Below, one piece after another: positions 17,497-27,581 of a stretch of DNA of 64,000 nt. The notes under the pieces are model-generated. The model did not search any database. It worked only from the letters and a program-made list of their open reading frames with translations, and was not told the DNA's origin. The position numbers were made by a program, and so were the translations under genes. Location: contig CAWBRW010000029.1 of the NCBI GenBank assembly GCA_963791235.1, positions 124,001 to 188,000 on the forward strand, given 5' to 3'. This DNA is from JALORV01 sp963791235 (GTDB taxonomy: Bacteria > Pseudomonadota > Gammaproteobacteria > Burkholderiales > Burkholderiaceae_F). Numbering within the stretch: position 1 is the first letter of the stretch; the number at the start of each line of letters is the position of its first letter.

Positions 17497-19245
17497 ATGC
17501 GGAGACACCGACTGTCACTTTTCTTTGCGGCAACCGCGATGGCCTTGTCAGTCGCCTCGACGGCGCACGCTGACATGGATGCCGCCAGGCGATGGGTCGA
17601 CAAGGAATTCCAGCCCTCGACGCTCACCAAAGAACAGCAGCTCAAGGAGATGGAGTGGTTCATCAACGCGGCCAAGCCGTTCAAGGGCATGGAAATCAAC
17701 GTGCTGTCGGAGACCATCCCGACGCACGAGTACGAATCCAAGACCCTGACCAAGGCGTTCGAGGAAATCACCGGCATCAAGGTCAACCACCAGCTGCTCG
17801 GCGAAGGCGAGGTCGTGCAGGCGGTGCAGACGCAGATGCAGACCAACCGCAACCTGTACGACGCCTACATCAACGACTCGGACCTGATCGGCACGCACTC
17901 GCGGCTGCAGTCGGCCGTCAACCTCACCGACTGGATGGCGGGCGAGGGCAAGGACGTCACGCTGCCGACGCTGGACGTGAAGGACTTCATCGGCATTTCG
18001 TTCACGACCGGTCCGGACGGCAAGATCTGGCAGTTGCCCGACCAGCAGTTCGCCAATCTGTACTGGTTCCGCTACGACTGGTTCAAGCGCCCGGATCTGC
18101 GCAAAGCGTTCAAGGACAAGTACGGCTACGAGCTCGGCGTGCCGGTCAACTGGTCGGCGTATGAGGACATCGCCGAGTTCTTCAGCGTGCAAGTCAAGCA
18201 GATCGACGGCAAGCGCATCTATGGCCACATGGACTACGGCAAGCGCGCGCCGGATCTGGGCTGGCGCATGACCGACGCCTGGCTGTCGATGGCGGGCTCC
18301 GGATCCAAGGGCCTGCCCAACGGCCGCCCGATCGACGAGTGGGGCATCCGCATGGAAGCCGGTTCGTGCAATCCGGCCGGCGCGTCGATCACGCGCGGCG
18401 GCGAAACCAACGGCCCGGCGTCGGTGTACGCGATCCGCAAGTGGGACGAGTGGCTGCGCAAGTACGCGCCGCCGGGCGCGGCCGACTATGACTTCTACCA
18501 GTCGCTGCCGGCACTTTCGCAGGGCAACGTGGCGCAGCAGATCTTCTGGTACACCGCCTTCACGTCCGAGATGGTCAAGCCGAAGAAGGACGGCAACAAC
18601 ACGGTCGACGACAAGGGCATGCCGCAGTGGCGGATGGCGCCGTCGCCCAAGGGTCCGTACTGGGAAGAGGGCATGAAGCTCGGCTACCAGGACGCCGGCT
18701 CGTGGACGCTCTTCAGGTCCACGCCGGTCGACCGCCGCAAGGCGGCCTGGCTGTACGCGCAGTTCGTGGTGTCGAAGACGGTGGACGTGAAGAAGAGCCA
18801 TGTCGGACTGACGTTCATCCGCGACAGCACGGTGCGGCACCAGTCCTTCACCGAGCGCTCGCCCAAGCTCGGTGGCCTGGTCGAGTTCTACCGCTCGCCG
18901 GACCGCGTGATGTGGACGCCGACCGGCGTCAACGTGCCCGACTACCCGAAGCTCGCGCAGCTGTGGTGGCAGAACATCGGCGACGTCAATTCCGGCTCGT
19001 TCACGCCGCAGCAGGCGATGGACCGCCTGGCCGGGGAGATGGACGACGTGATGGCGCGCATGCAGGTGGCCGACGAGAAGGCCAAGACCTACGGCGGCTG
19101 TGGCCCGCGCCTGAATCCGAAGAAGGACCCGAAGGACTGGCTCGGCAAGCCCAATGGTCCGAAGGCCCTGCTGGCCAACGAGAAGCCGAAAGGCGTCACC
19201 GTCGACTACGACGAGCTGATCAAGCGCTGGACGGTGAAGAAATAG
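17497..19245 (+). CDS. glpV: Glycerol ABC transporter substrate-binding protein (GlpV-like)
   Basis: Periplasmic binding protein of 582 residues, matching the unusually long GlpV/AglE-like family (about 575-585). A signal peptide ends after STAHA (residue 25). The mature protein has conserved runs such as INVLSETIPTHEYESKTLTKAFEEITGIKVNHQ and the C-terminal CGPRLNPKKDPKDWL. An AAGGAG site lies just upstream of the ATG. It heads an operon whose remaining genes match the rhizobial glpSTPQU glycerol importer; in rhizobia the binding-protein gene is last, whereas here it is first. No glycerol kinase or glycerol-3-phosphate dehydrogenase lies in the window. Confidence 0.9.
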   Translation: MRRHRLSLFFAATAMALSVASTAHADMDAARRWVDKEFQPSTLTKEQQLKEMEWFINAAKPFKGMEINVLSETIPTHEYESKTLTKAFEEITGIKVNHQLLGEGEVVQAVQTQMQTNRNLYDAYINDSDLIGTHSRLQSAVNLTDWMAGEGKDVTLPTLDVKDFIGISFTTGPDGKIWQLPDQQFANLYWFRYDWFKRPDLRKAFKDKYGYELGVPVNWSAYEDIAEFFSVQVKQIDGKRIYGHMDYGKRAPDLGWRMTDAWLSMAGSGSKGLPNGRPIDEWGIRMEAGSCNPAGASITRGGETNGPASVYAIRKWDEWLRKYAPPGAADYDFYQSLPALSQGNVAQQIFWYTAFTSEMVKPKKDGNNTVDDKGMPQWRMAPSPKGPYWEEGMKLGYQDAGSWTLFRSTPVDRRKAAWLYAQFVVSKTVDVKKSHVGLTFIRDSTVRHQSFTERSPKLGGLVEFYRSPDRVMWTPTGVNVPDYPKLAQLWWQNIGDVNSGSFTPQQAMDRLAGEMDDVMARMQVADEKAKTYGGCGPRLNPKKDPKDWLGKPNGPKALLANEKPKGVTVDYDELIKRWTVKK

Positions 19246-19284
19246 CGTTGGGAGGTTTGTCCCGCGCGCTTCGAACGACCCCTT

Positions 19285-19315
19285 TCCCTCTGTCGCCTGG
19301 CCCGGGACAGAGGGA
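19285..19315 (+). promoter_or_regulatory. Intercistronic hairpin between glpV and glpS
   Basis: TCCCTCTGTC (19285-19294) pairs perfectly with GACAGAGGGA (19306-19315) around an 11-base loop. It lies 40 bases after the glpV stop with no T-tract. Such hairpins after a binding-protein gene usually protect the upstream message from 3' decay, which would give more binding protein than membrane components. Confidence 0.65.
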
Positions 19316-19323
19316 TGAGGGTT

Positions 19324-19356
19324 GGCTCGGATCAATAGCAGGCTCGGATCATAGCA
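19324..19356 (+). repeat. Tandem duplication immediately upstream of glpS
   Basis: GGCTCGGATCAATAGCA (19324-19340) is followed directly by GGCTCGGATCATAGCA (19341-19356), identical except for one missing A. The second copy ends 5 bases before the glpS ATG, and no clear Shine-Dalgarno sequence is present. Confidence 0.8.
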
Positions 19357-19361
19357 GCAAC

Positions 19362-20495
19362 ATGAGCCTCGCACTGAAGGATGTCGTGCTGCGCGTTGAC
19401 GGGCAGACGCACATCCACCTAACAAGCGTCGAACTCGCGCCCAAGGGCTTCAACATCCTGTTGGGAACGACGCTCGCCGGCAAGACGACCTTGATGCGTC
19501 TGATGGCGGGGCTGCTCAAGCCCACGGCGGGCGAAATCTGGTTCAACGGCAAGAACGTGACCGGCGTGCCGGTGCGCGAACGCCGCGTGGCGATGGTCTA
19601 CCAGCAGTTCATCAACTACGGGCACCTGACGGTCTTCGACAACATCGCCTCGCCGCTGCGGGTTGCCGGTGTGAGCAGTGCGCAGGTGAAACAGCGCGTC
19701 GGGCGCATCGCCGAATTGCTGCAGCTTTCGCCCTTGCTCGACCGGCGACCGGCGGAGCTGTCAGGCGGCCAGCAGCAGCGCACTGCGCTGGCACGGGCGC
19801 TGGTGAAGGACGCCGACCTGGTACTGCTCGATGAGCCGCTGGCCAACCTCGATTACAAGTTGCGCGAGGGCCTGCGTGATGAACTGCCGCGGCTGTTCGC
19901 CGATCGTGATTGCACGGTCGTGTACGCAACGACGGAACCCGCCGAGGCACTGCTGCTCGGCGGGCACACGGCGACGCTGCACGAGGGCGCGATCACCCAG
20001 TTCGGTCCGACGCACGACGTGTATCGCCGCCCGGTCGATCTCACGACCGCGCAGGTGTTTTCCGATCCGCCGATCAACACGGCGCCGGCCATGAAGCGTG
20101 GCGCGCGAATCGACATCAGCAACGTCGCGGGCTGGAACGTCGGGGGTGAACTGGCGTCGCTGGCCGATGGCGCGTACACGCTCGGGCTGCGGCCACATCA
20201 TGTGCAGCCTGCAGGTCCCGCGGCACACGCGGGCACGCATGTAGGCGTACAAGTCGACCCGGTTCTCGACGGCGTCCGGGTCAGCGGGCGGGTGTCGGTC
20301 GCCGAGATCAGCGGGTCGGAAAGCGTGGTGCACTTCGACCTGCACGGGCACGGGTGGGTGTCGCAGTCGCACGGCGTGCACCGATTTGCCGTTGGCGAGA
20401 CGGCCGACTTCAGGCTCGACGTTGCGCACGGCCTGTATTTCGATGCCGACGGCCGCTGTGTCAGCGCGGGCGGCAGCGCGATGGTGCCGGGGTAG
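19362..20495 (+). CDS. glpS: Glycerol ABC transporter ATP-binding protein (GlpS-like)
   Basis: ATPase of 377 residues in the MalK/UgpC class. Walker A is GTTLAGKTT (the LAGKT form is usual in GlpS), Q-loop VYQQFINYGHLTVFDNIASPL, signature LSGGQQQRTALARAL, Walker B LVLLDEPLANLD. The switch region reads VVYATTEPAEAL, with threonine where most ABC proteins have histidine. A C-terminal regulatory OB-type domain spans about residues 240-377. The start MSLALKDVVL is set by homology; upstream sequence lacks a clear ribosome site. It probably pairs with GlpT as a heterodimer. It ends 2 bases before glpT. Confidence 0.9.
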   Translation: MSLALKDVVLRVDGQTHIHLTSVELAPKGFNILLGTTLAGKTTLMRLMAGLLKPTAGEIWFNGKNVTGVPVRERRVAMVYQQFINYGHLTVFDNIASPLRVAGVSSAQVKQRVGRIAELLQLSPLLDRRPAELSGGQQQRTALARALVKDADLVLLDEPLANLDYKLREGLRDELPRLFADRDCTVVYATTEPAEALLLGGHTATLHEGAITQFGPTHDVYRRPVDLTTAQVFSDPPINTAPAMKRGARIDISNVAGWNVGGELASLADGAYTLGLRPHHVQPAGPAAHAGTHVGVQVDPVLDGVRVSGRVSVAEISGSESVVHFDLHGHGWVSQSHGVHRFAVGETADFRLDVAHGLYFDADGRCVSAGGSAMVPG

Positions 20496-20497
20496 CG

Positions 20498-21585
20498 ATG
20501 GCGCGCATCGGCCTGAAGAATCTGCGGCACAGTTATCGCGAGCATCCGGCCGGTGACGCGGACTGGGCGGTGAAGCGACTGAACGTCGAATGGGCCGAAG
20601 GCAGCGCCAACGCGCTGCTCGGGCCCGTCGGGCTGCGGCAAGACCACGCTGCTGAACATCATTTCGGGCCTGCTGCGACCCACCGAAGGGGCCGTGTACT
20701 TCGGCGACCGCGACGTGACCGCTGCGCCGCCGGACGCGCGCAACATCGCGCAGGTGTTTCAGTTCCCGGTCGTGTACGACACGATGAGCGTCTTCGACAA
20801 CCTCGCGTTTCCGCTGCGCAACCGTGGCGTGCCCGCCGCCCAGGTCGAAAAGCGAGTGCGGGAGATTGCCGCGCTGCTCGATCTCGAGCCGATGCTGATG
20901 CAGCGCGCGGCAGGCCTGACGGCCGACGGCAAGCAGAAGATTTCGCTCGGTCGAGGACTGGTGCGCGACGACGTGAACGTGATCATGTTCGACGAGCCGC
21001 TGACCGTGATCGACCCGCATTTGAAGTGGCGGCTGCGCGGCAAGCTCAAGGAACTGCACCAGCGGCTGCGCCCGACGATGATCTACGTGACGCACGACCA
21101 GACCGAGGCGCTGACATTTGCCGATCAGGTACTGGTGATGAACGAGGGCACCGTCGTGCAGTCCGGTACGCCGGTGGAACTCTTCGAGCGGCCGCGCCAT
21201 ACCTTCGTCGGCCACTTCATCGGGTCGCCCGGCATGAACGTGCTGCCGGCCACCTTCGACAATGGGGTCGCTCGATTCGCCGGCCACGTGGTCCAGATCG
21301 CTGCGCCGCTGAAGGCGCCGCAGGACGGTGCACGACTCGAGATCGGCGTGCGTCCGGAATTCGTCCGGTTCGCGGCAGAGCGGTATCGCCGTGCGCATTC
21401 TCAAGGTGGCCGACAGCGGCCGTTACCGCATCGTCGATACGATGGCAGATGCTGAGCCGCCGGCGACGGCGACGATCATCAAGCTGCTGGTGGCCGAGGG
21501 AACGGCGCTGCCGTCGGGGCGCGCATTTCTGAAATTCGATCCGGCGTACACGCAGTTGTACGTCGACGGCTGGATCGCAGGCTGA
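20498..21585 (+). pseudogene. glpT: Glycerol ABC transporter ATP-binding protein (GlpT-like), frame broken twice
   Basis: Second ATPase of the glycerol importer. The start MARIGLKNLRHSY follows glpS directly. One extra base in a GGGCCC run near 20630 destroys Walker A (it would read GPSGCGKTTLLNIISGL); the frame then stays open through QVFQFPVVYDTMSVFDNLAFPLRNRG, Walker B IMFDEPLTVIDPH and switch VTHDQTEA. The signature site reads LTADGKQKISLGRG rather than LSGGQ, a feature I recall as normal for GlpT. A second extra base near 21382 precedes the C-terminal VRILKVADSGRYRIVDT. Corrected length is about 361 residues. Confidence 0.85.
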
Positions 21586-21591
21586 TTCGTC

Positions 21592-22458
<867 letters not shown>

Positions 22459-22495
22459 AAGCCCCCACGCGCACTCCGGTCGCCGGGGGCCGTCG

Positions 22496-23296
<801 letters not shown>

Positions 23297-23306
23297 GCTT
23301 CAGGCC

Positions 23307-23612
23307 ATGACGCCGACGCCTGCTGCGGGAATCGGACTCGGATGGATGGCGTGGACGTGGCAGACGGCCGCGTTCTTCATCGTCATCGGGCTGCTGTTGC
23401 TCGGAATGGCGGTGTGGGAATGGCGCGCGCCCGGCGGGGCACCGCGGCGCGGGGTGCTGGGCATCGTCACGACGCGCGGCGACCGGCTCTTCATCTCGTT
23501 GCTGTCAGCCGCCTACGTCCACCTGATCTGGCTTGCGCTGGTCCCCGCACCGTTGTGGGGGGCGACGCTGCTTTCGGCCGCGCTTGCCGTGGTGGTGTTC
23601 CGCAAAGTCTGA
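23307..23612 (+). CDS. glpU: Small membrane protein of the glycerol importer (GlpU-like, DUF2160)
   Basis: Protein of 101 residues with a tryptophan-rich first helix (MAWTWQTAAFFIVIGLLLLGMAVWEW) and two further helices. This matches DUF2160, found almost only beside GlpP/GlpQ and called GlpU in rhizobia. Its exact part in glycerol uptake is not established. I start at MTPTPAAG (ATG at 23307), 10 bases after glpQ, rather than at the upstream ATG inside glpQ. It is the last gene of the operon; I see no terminator hairpin after it. Confidence 0.88.
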   Translation: MTPTPAAGIGLGWMAWTWQTAAFFIVIGLLLLGMAVWEWRAPGGAPRRGVLGIVTTRGDRLFISLLSAAYVHLIWLALVPAPLWGATLLSAALAVVVFRKV

Positions 23613-23695
23613 GCGGGAGTGGATCCCGTCTCAGGCGTGGCCGTGCCGCACTGTCGCGGCGCTCGGTCGATTCCCGCGGACAGAAGTCCTTGTAG

Positions 23696-24658
23696 TCAAC
23701 CACGGTTTACACGGGCGCGCGCCGCGATCCATTCGGCTTCCAGCCGGTCGACGATCGAGCCGACCGGCGGCGCGGCCTCCACCTGGCCCACTCCCTGACC
23801 CGCACCCCAGATATCGCGCCAGGCCTTGGCCTTGGCGCTGCCGGAGCCGAAGTCCATCTTGGACTTGTCGCCCTCCGGCAGGTTGTCCGGGTCGAGCCCT
23901 GCGTTGACGACGCTGCCCTTCAGGTAATTGCCGTGAACACCGGTGAAGAGGCTGGTGTAAACGACGTCCTCGGCGCGGCTGTCGATGATCATCTGCTTGT
24001 ACTCGCCGGGCGCGTGGGCTTCCTCACTGGCGATGAAACGCGTGCCGATGTAGGCGAGGTCCGCGCCCAGCGCCTGCGCCGCGAGGATCGCGCCGCCGCT
24101 GGCGATGCTGCCGGAAAGAATGATCGTGCCGTCGTAGAACGCGCGCACTTCGGGCACCAGCGCAAACGGTGAGAGCCGGCCCGCGTGGCCGCCGGCGCCA
24201 GTGCAGACGAGGATCAGTCCGTCGACGCCCGCCTGCAATGCGCGCTTGGCGTGCGCGATCGTGGTCACGTCGTGGAACACCAGGCCGCCGTAACTGTGCG
24301 CGGCCTCGACCACGGCATCGGGTGCGCGCAGGCTCGTGATCATGATCGGCACGCGATGCTTCACGCACAGGTCCAGGTCATGCTGCAGACGCACGTTGCT
24401 CGAATGCACGATCTGGTTGACGGCGTAGGGTGCGACCTTCGCGTCCGGATGCTGCGCCTGGTGGTCGCGCAGTTCTTTGCTTATGCGTTCGAGCCATGTT
24501 TCAAGCATCGCTTCCGGCCTAGCATTCAGCGCAGGAAAACTTCCGACGATGCCGGCCTTGCACTGCGCCAACACAAGTTCAGGTCCGCTGACGATGAACA
24601 TCGGCGCACCGATGACCGGCAGGCGCAGGTGGTCGCGCAGCAAGGGCGGCAAGGACAT
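23696..24658 (-). CDS. Nitronate monooxygenase family flavoprotein
   Basis: FMN-binding TIM-barrel enzyme of 320 residues in the 2-nitropropane dioxygenase family, which oxidises nitronates such as propionate-3-nitronate. Visible landmarks are PVIGAPMFIVSGPELVLAQCKAG at the start, VTTIAHAKRALQAGVDGLI, TGAGGHAG (the FMN-phosphate loop) and SGSIASGGAILAAQALGADLAYIGTRF. The start MSLPPLLRDHL is where family homology begins; the frame extends 34 codons further with no homology. It stands alone, convergent with the glycerol operon 83 bases away. Confidence 0.9.
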   Translation of the reverse strand: MSLPPLLRDHLRLPVIGAPMFIVSGPELVLAQCKAGIVGSFPALNARPEAMLETWLERISKELRDHQAQHPDAKVAPYAVNQIVHSSNVRLQHDLDLCVKHRVPIMITSLRAPDAVVEAAHSYGGLVFHDVTTIAHAKRALQAGVDGLILVCTGAGGHAGRLSPFALVPEVRAFYDGTIILSGSIASGGAILAAQALGADLAYIGTRFIASEEAHAPGEYKQMIIDSRAEDVVYTSLFTGVHGNYLKGSVVNAGLDPDNLPEGDKSKMDFGSGSAKAKAWRDIWGAGQGVGQVEAAPPVGSIVDRLEAEWIAARARVNRG

Positions 24659-24982
24659 GCGGGGCTCCCTTTCCATTCGCAGTGTTCGGCGGTTCGCGGG
24701 CCGCCGTGAAACCGGCGCGAGCATAGCGGGCGACTGCGGGCGGTCTCGTGCGGTGCGCAAAATTGCGCGCTCGCTCGGCGCAGGAGGAAATTTCTACCGT
24801 GATTGCAGTGCGCTGCAGCGACCGCATCGTGAATCGGCCTTTCGCAATCGCATATTGGGGATGCGCAATCCCCCATGGGTAGTTACCCTCACTTTCCGCA
24901 GTCATCAACACGCAGCATCGCGGCCCCACAGTTCCACATCACGCCGCACAGGGGCCGCATCACCAGATCAGGACAACGCCGC
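24659..24982. other. Intergenic region, no supported gene
   Basis: A divergent 324-base gap between the nitronate monooxygenase start and the small gene at 24983. It is less GC-rich in its second half. It should hold two promoters, but I cannot point to a convincing -35/-10 pair, and I see no repeat or hairpin of note. Confidence 0.4.
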
Positions 24983-25411
24983 ATGAGTTCTGAACTTCAC
25001 TCATACCACGCCGAACTGATCGCCCGCGATGAAGAGGCGCTCTGGAACTGGCCGCGCCGCTCCGCTGCGGTGATGGCCGAAGAACTCGCGCTGATGTGCG
25101 AGCAGCTCGCCGGGCTGCTGCGCGAACGGCGTGAGGCGGACGCGGCCGACCGCTCCGAAGACCCGGTGCAGCGCACGCGCCTCAACTACATGTACGGCAG
25201 CACACTGCTGACGCTCGCCGAGCGCGAGAAGCCGGCACTGCTGCCGCATGCGGTCGAGCGGCTGGGCGATGCGCTGTCGCTAGCAAGACGCCACGTGCCG
25301 GAACGCGTGGTGCTGATCAAGTCGCAGCTGTTCCGCGCCGAGCACTCGTTGGCGATGCTGAGAAGCTCGACCGCGTCGGACGAACGCCCGGCCGAAAGAG
25401 CAGCGGCGTAG
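24983..25411 (+). CDS. Small soluble protein of unknown function
   Basis: I do not recognise this 142-residue protein. It has no signal peptide or membrane span, is predicted mostly helical, and is rich in glutamate, arginine and alanine (ELALMCEQLAGLLRERREADAAD, then AVERLGDALSLARRHVPERVV). The ATG at 24983 (MSSELHSYHAEL) is preferred; the frame is open 36 codons further upstream but that part looks like noncoding sequence. A gene for a membrane-anchored ClpP-like protein follows 59 bases later on the same strand. Confidence 0.6.
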   Translation: MSSELHSYHAELIARDEEALWNWPRRSAAVMAEELALMCEQLAGLLRERREADAADRSEDPVQRTRLNYMYGSTLLTLAEREKPALLPHAVERLGDALSLARRHVPERVVLIKSQLFRAEHSLAMLRSSTASDERPAERAAA

Positions 25412-25470
25412 CGCACCGGCCGAACATCCGACTTGCCGCCGCCCGCGGTTCGTCGGATTCTCCGGCGGTC

Positions 25471-26424
25471 GTGACCGCCGTTCCTCCACCGCACCCCCCG
25501 TCGCCACGCGCCCAGCGCGCTGCCTTGGCTCGTCCGGCGAATGCCGAGCGCCCGCGCGAACCGCGCATCGGCTACTTCCGACTGCACTGGCGCGGCGATC
25601 TGCCGCTGGCCGTCGCCGTCATCGCCAGTGCGGCGCTGGTGTGGGGCGTCGTGCAGGTGGCGCGACTCACCGGCCGCTTCTTTCCGTACACCGAATCCCC
25701 GTGGGCCGCGGCGCTGCTGTGGCTACTCGAAGTCGCGCTGCTGATCGTCGGCGTGAGCTGGTGGGGCATGGGCGTGCAGCGCGCAGCGATTCGCAGCGTC
25801 GACAAGGGTGGCTCCATGTTTGTGGCGTTCCTCACCGGGGTGGTGGGCTACGGCGCCTTCATCTGGGTGGGACTCTTCTGGCTCAACTCTGCGCGTCACG
25901 TGTGGCCGGATGTGAAGGCAACCCTGCTGGGCGATCTGCACCCGGCCGCGATCACGCTCGAACCCGGCGGACAGCTCGCCGTGCAGGGCGACCTGGAGTT
26001 CGGCACCACGCGCGCGGTGCGCCAGGCGCTTGCCGCCAACCCGGCCGTGCGGACCGTGCGGCTCGAAAGCCGCGGTGGACGCGTCGACGAAGGTCTCGCG
26101 CTCGGGCGGCTGCTGTCGGACCGCAACCTGGACTCGCTCGTGACCGGCGAATGCAGCAGCGCGTGCGTGACGGCGTTCGTCGGCGGCAACCGGCGGATGA
26201 TCGGGCCGGCGGCGCGCATCGGACTGCACAGCGCGGGCGGCAATGGTGTCAGCGCGGTGAATGTGGATCACGCCAACCGACGCAGCGACGAGTTCATGGT
26301 GGCGCGCGGCGTCGACGCCCGCGTGCTCGCGATGGGTGCTGCGACCTCGAGCGACGAGATCTGGTTTCCGGAGCACGCGGTGCTGCTCGCTTCCGCGCTG
26401 GCGACGGAGCGCGCCGGACCTTAG
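25471..26424 (+). CDS. Membrane-anchored ClpP-like protein (COG3904 type)
   Basis: Protein of 317 residues from a GTG start. A proline-rich leader of about 30 residues is followed by three hydrophobic segments (about 45-68, 80-100 and 115-140). The rest is a ClpP/crotonase-like domain: VRTVRLESRGGRVDEGLALGRLL, then TGECSSACVTAFVGGNRR carrying the candidate nucleophile serine, then ARIGLHSAGG where a histidine sits at the expected place. Such proteins are thought to act outside the cytoplasmic membrane. The substrate is unknown. It ends 4 bases inside the convergent RNase Z-like gene. Confidence 0.75.
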   Translation: MTAVPPPHPPSPRAQRAALARPANAERPREPRIGYFRLHWRGDLPLAVAVIASAALVWGVVQVARLTGRFFPYTESPWAAALLWLLEVALLIVGVSWWGMGVQRAAIRSVDKGGSMFVAFLTGVVGYGAFIWVGLFWLNSARHVWPDVKATLLGDLHPAAITLEPGGQLAVQGDLEFGTTRAVRQALAANPAVRTVRLESRGGRVDEGLALGRLLSDRNLDSLVTGECSSACVTAFVGGNRRMIGPAARIGLHSAGGNGVSAVNVDHANRRSDEFMVARGVDARVLAMGAATSSDEIWFPEHAVLLASALATERAGP

Positions 26425-27461
26425 TGCGTCTCTGCCGCCGCTGCAGACGTCGTTGCGGCTCCTTGCCACGCGGCGTGCAGCTCGGCCACCAGCTCGGCAC
26501 CGCGGCCTTCATACCTCGGCGAGAAGTGCAGGGGAACCACGGCGTGCGCACCGACGCGGCGTGCGATGGTGCCGGCCTGCTGCGCGGTGAGGTGATTCTT
26601 GCGGGCGGCGTGATCGGCGTCCGACTGCATGAACACGCACTCGATGAACAAGAGGTCGACACCCGCCAGCAGTTCCTCCAGCGCCTGTACGTTGGCCTCG
26701 GTGTAGCGGATGTCGGTCACGTAGCCGATGCGGCGCCCCGGCACCAGATCGAACGCCGGGCGCAGCTCGCCGAGGGTGCGTGTCAATGCATGCTCGCCGT
26801 TGCGGTCATGCCATTCGATCGCGATCGGCGTGTCATCTGGTGCGCCGGCGGCAAAGGCGCGACGCGCCTCGCGCAGCCAGTGCCCGGTGGCCAGCCCCCA
26901 CTCGGCCAGCCGGTTCCTCCAGACATTGACGTGCATCGCCTCTTCCAGCGCGAAAGCGAGGCACAGTATGTCGTGATCGAGGAAGCGGCCGCGCACACGG
27001 AACCCTTCCTCAGAATGAAGCACGTCACCATGCGCCATCCACGGTTCGCCGTCCTCGCGCGCAAAGCGGTTAAGACTGCTGAACGTAGCCTGGCGACTCG
27101 CACCTTCCGGACTCACCTCGCGTACCGTGAGCGTCAGCGGCACCTCGTAGCGGTGCACGACGTTCCAGGTGTAGGCGGCGAGCTTGTGCTCGACGCGCTC
27201 GATGAACCCCGGCCCGCCGGTCAGCGTCGCGTGCTCCTTGCGCCCGAGCACCACGCGCAGCCAGTGGTCGAAGCCGGCAAAGTGGTCGACATGCGTGTGG
27301 CTGATGAAGACGTCCGAGATCCGCAGCAGCTTGCGCGGCGGCAGGCCGGAGACATCGCCGAAATCGAACAACAACGCGCGCCGCTCGTCGCGGAAGTCGA
27401 CATACAGGCCGGGGTCGCCGAAGGCGTCGTTGACCAGCCGTGGTTCGAAGAGCGGGCGCAT
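26421..27461 (-). CDS. RNase Z-like metallo-beta-lactamase-fold hydrolase
   Basis: Hydrolase of 346 residues. The zinc motif is ISHTHVDHFAGF (HxHxDH, about residues 53-64). Later metal ligands appear in YVTDIRYTEAN (aspartate) and the C-terminal VVPLHFSPRYEGRG (histidine). The overall plan, with DAGLLFDFGDVSG-like opening, resembles the tRNase Z/arylsulfatase branch rather than antibiotic-degrading enzymes. Bacterial RNase Z matures tRNA 3' ends, but this is a divergent relative and the substrate is open. I start at MRPLFEPRLVND; the open frame continues far upstream over the next gene's antisense strand and is not accepted. Confidence 0.78.
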   Translation of the reverse strand: MRPLFEPRLVNDAFGDPGLYVDFRDERRALLFDFGDVSGLPPRKLLRISDVFISHTHVDHFAGFDHWLRVVLGRKEHATLTGGPGFIERVEHKLAAYTWNVVHRYEVPLTLTVREVSPEGASRQATFSSLNRFAREDGEPWMAHGDVLHSEEGFRVRGRFLDHDILCLAFALEEAMHVNVWRNRLAEWGLATGHWLREARRAFAAGAPDDTPIAIEWHDRNGEHALTRTLGELRPAFDLVPGRRIGYVTDIRYTEANVQALEELLAGVDLLFIECVFMQSDADHAARKNHLTAQQAGTIARRVGAHAVVPLHFSPRYEGRGAELVAELHAAWQGAATTSAAAAETH

Positions 27462-27581
27462 CGTGATTTCCACTCTACGCGCCGCGGCGCGGCTCAGCGA
27501 GCGACATCGAGGGCGATCGAAGCGCGTGCCGGCCCGCCAGGGATCCGGCGGCCGCGATTGGCGCCCTGAGCGAGGAGACCG

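Noticed and set aside
17548..19425. Reverse-strand ORF of 625 residues
   Set aside because: Antisense of glpV, which has a clear signal peptide and family match.
20600..20660. Programmed frameshifting in glpT
   Set aside because: No slippery heptamer and no reason for recoding inside Walker A; the same +1 pattern recurs in unrelated genes nearby.
25641..27569. Forward ORF of 642 residues
   Set aside because: It runs through one gene in the wrong frame and another in antisense; its composition is not protein-like.
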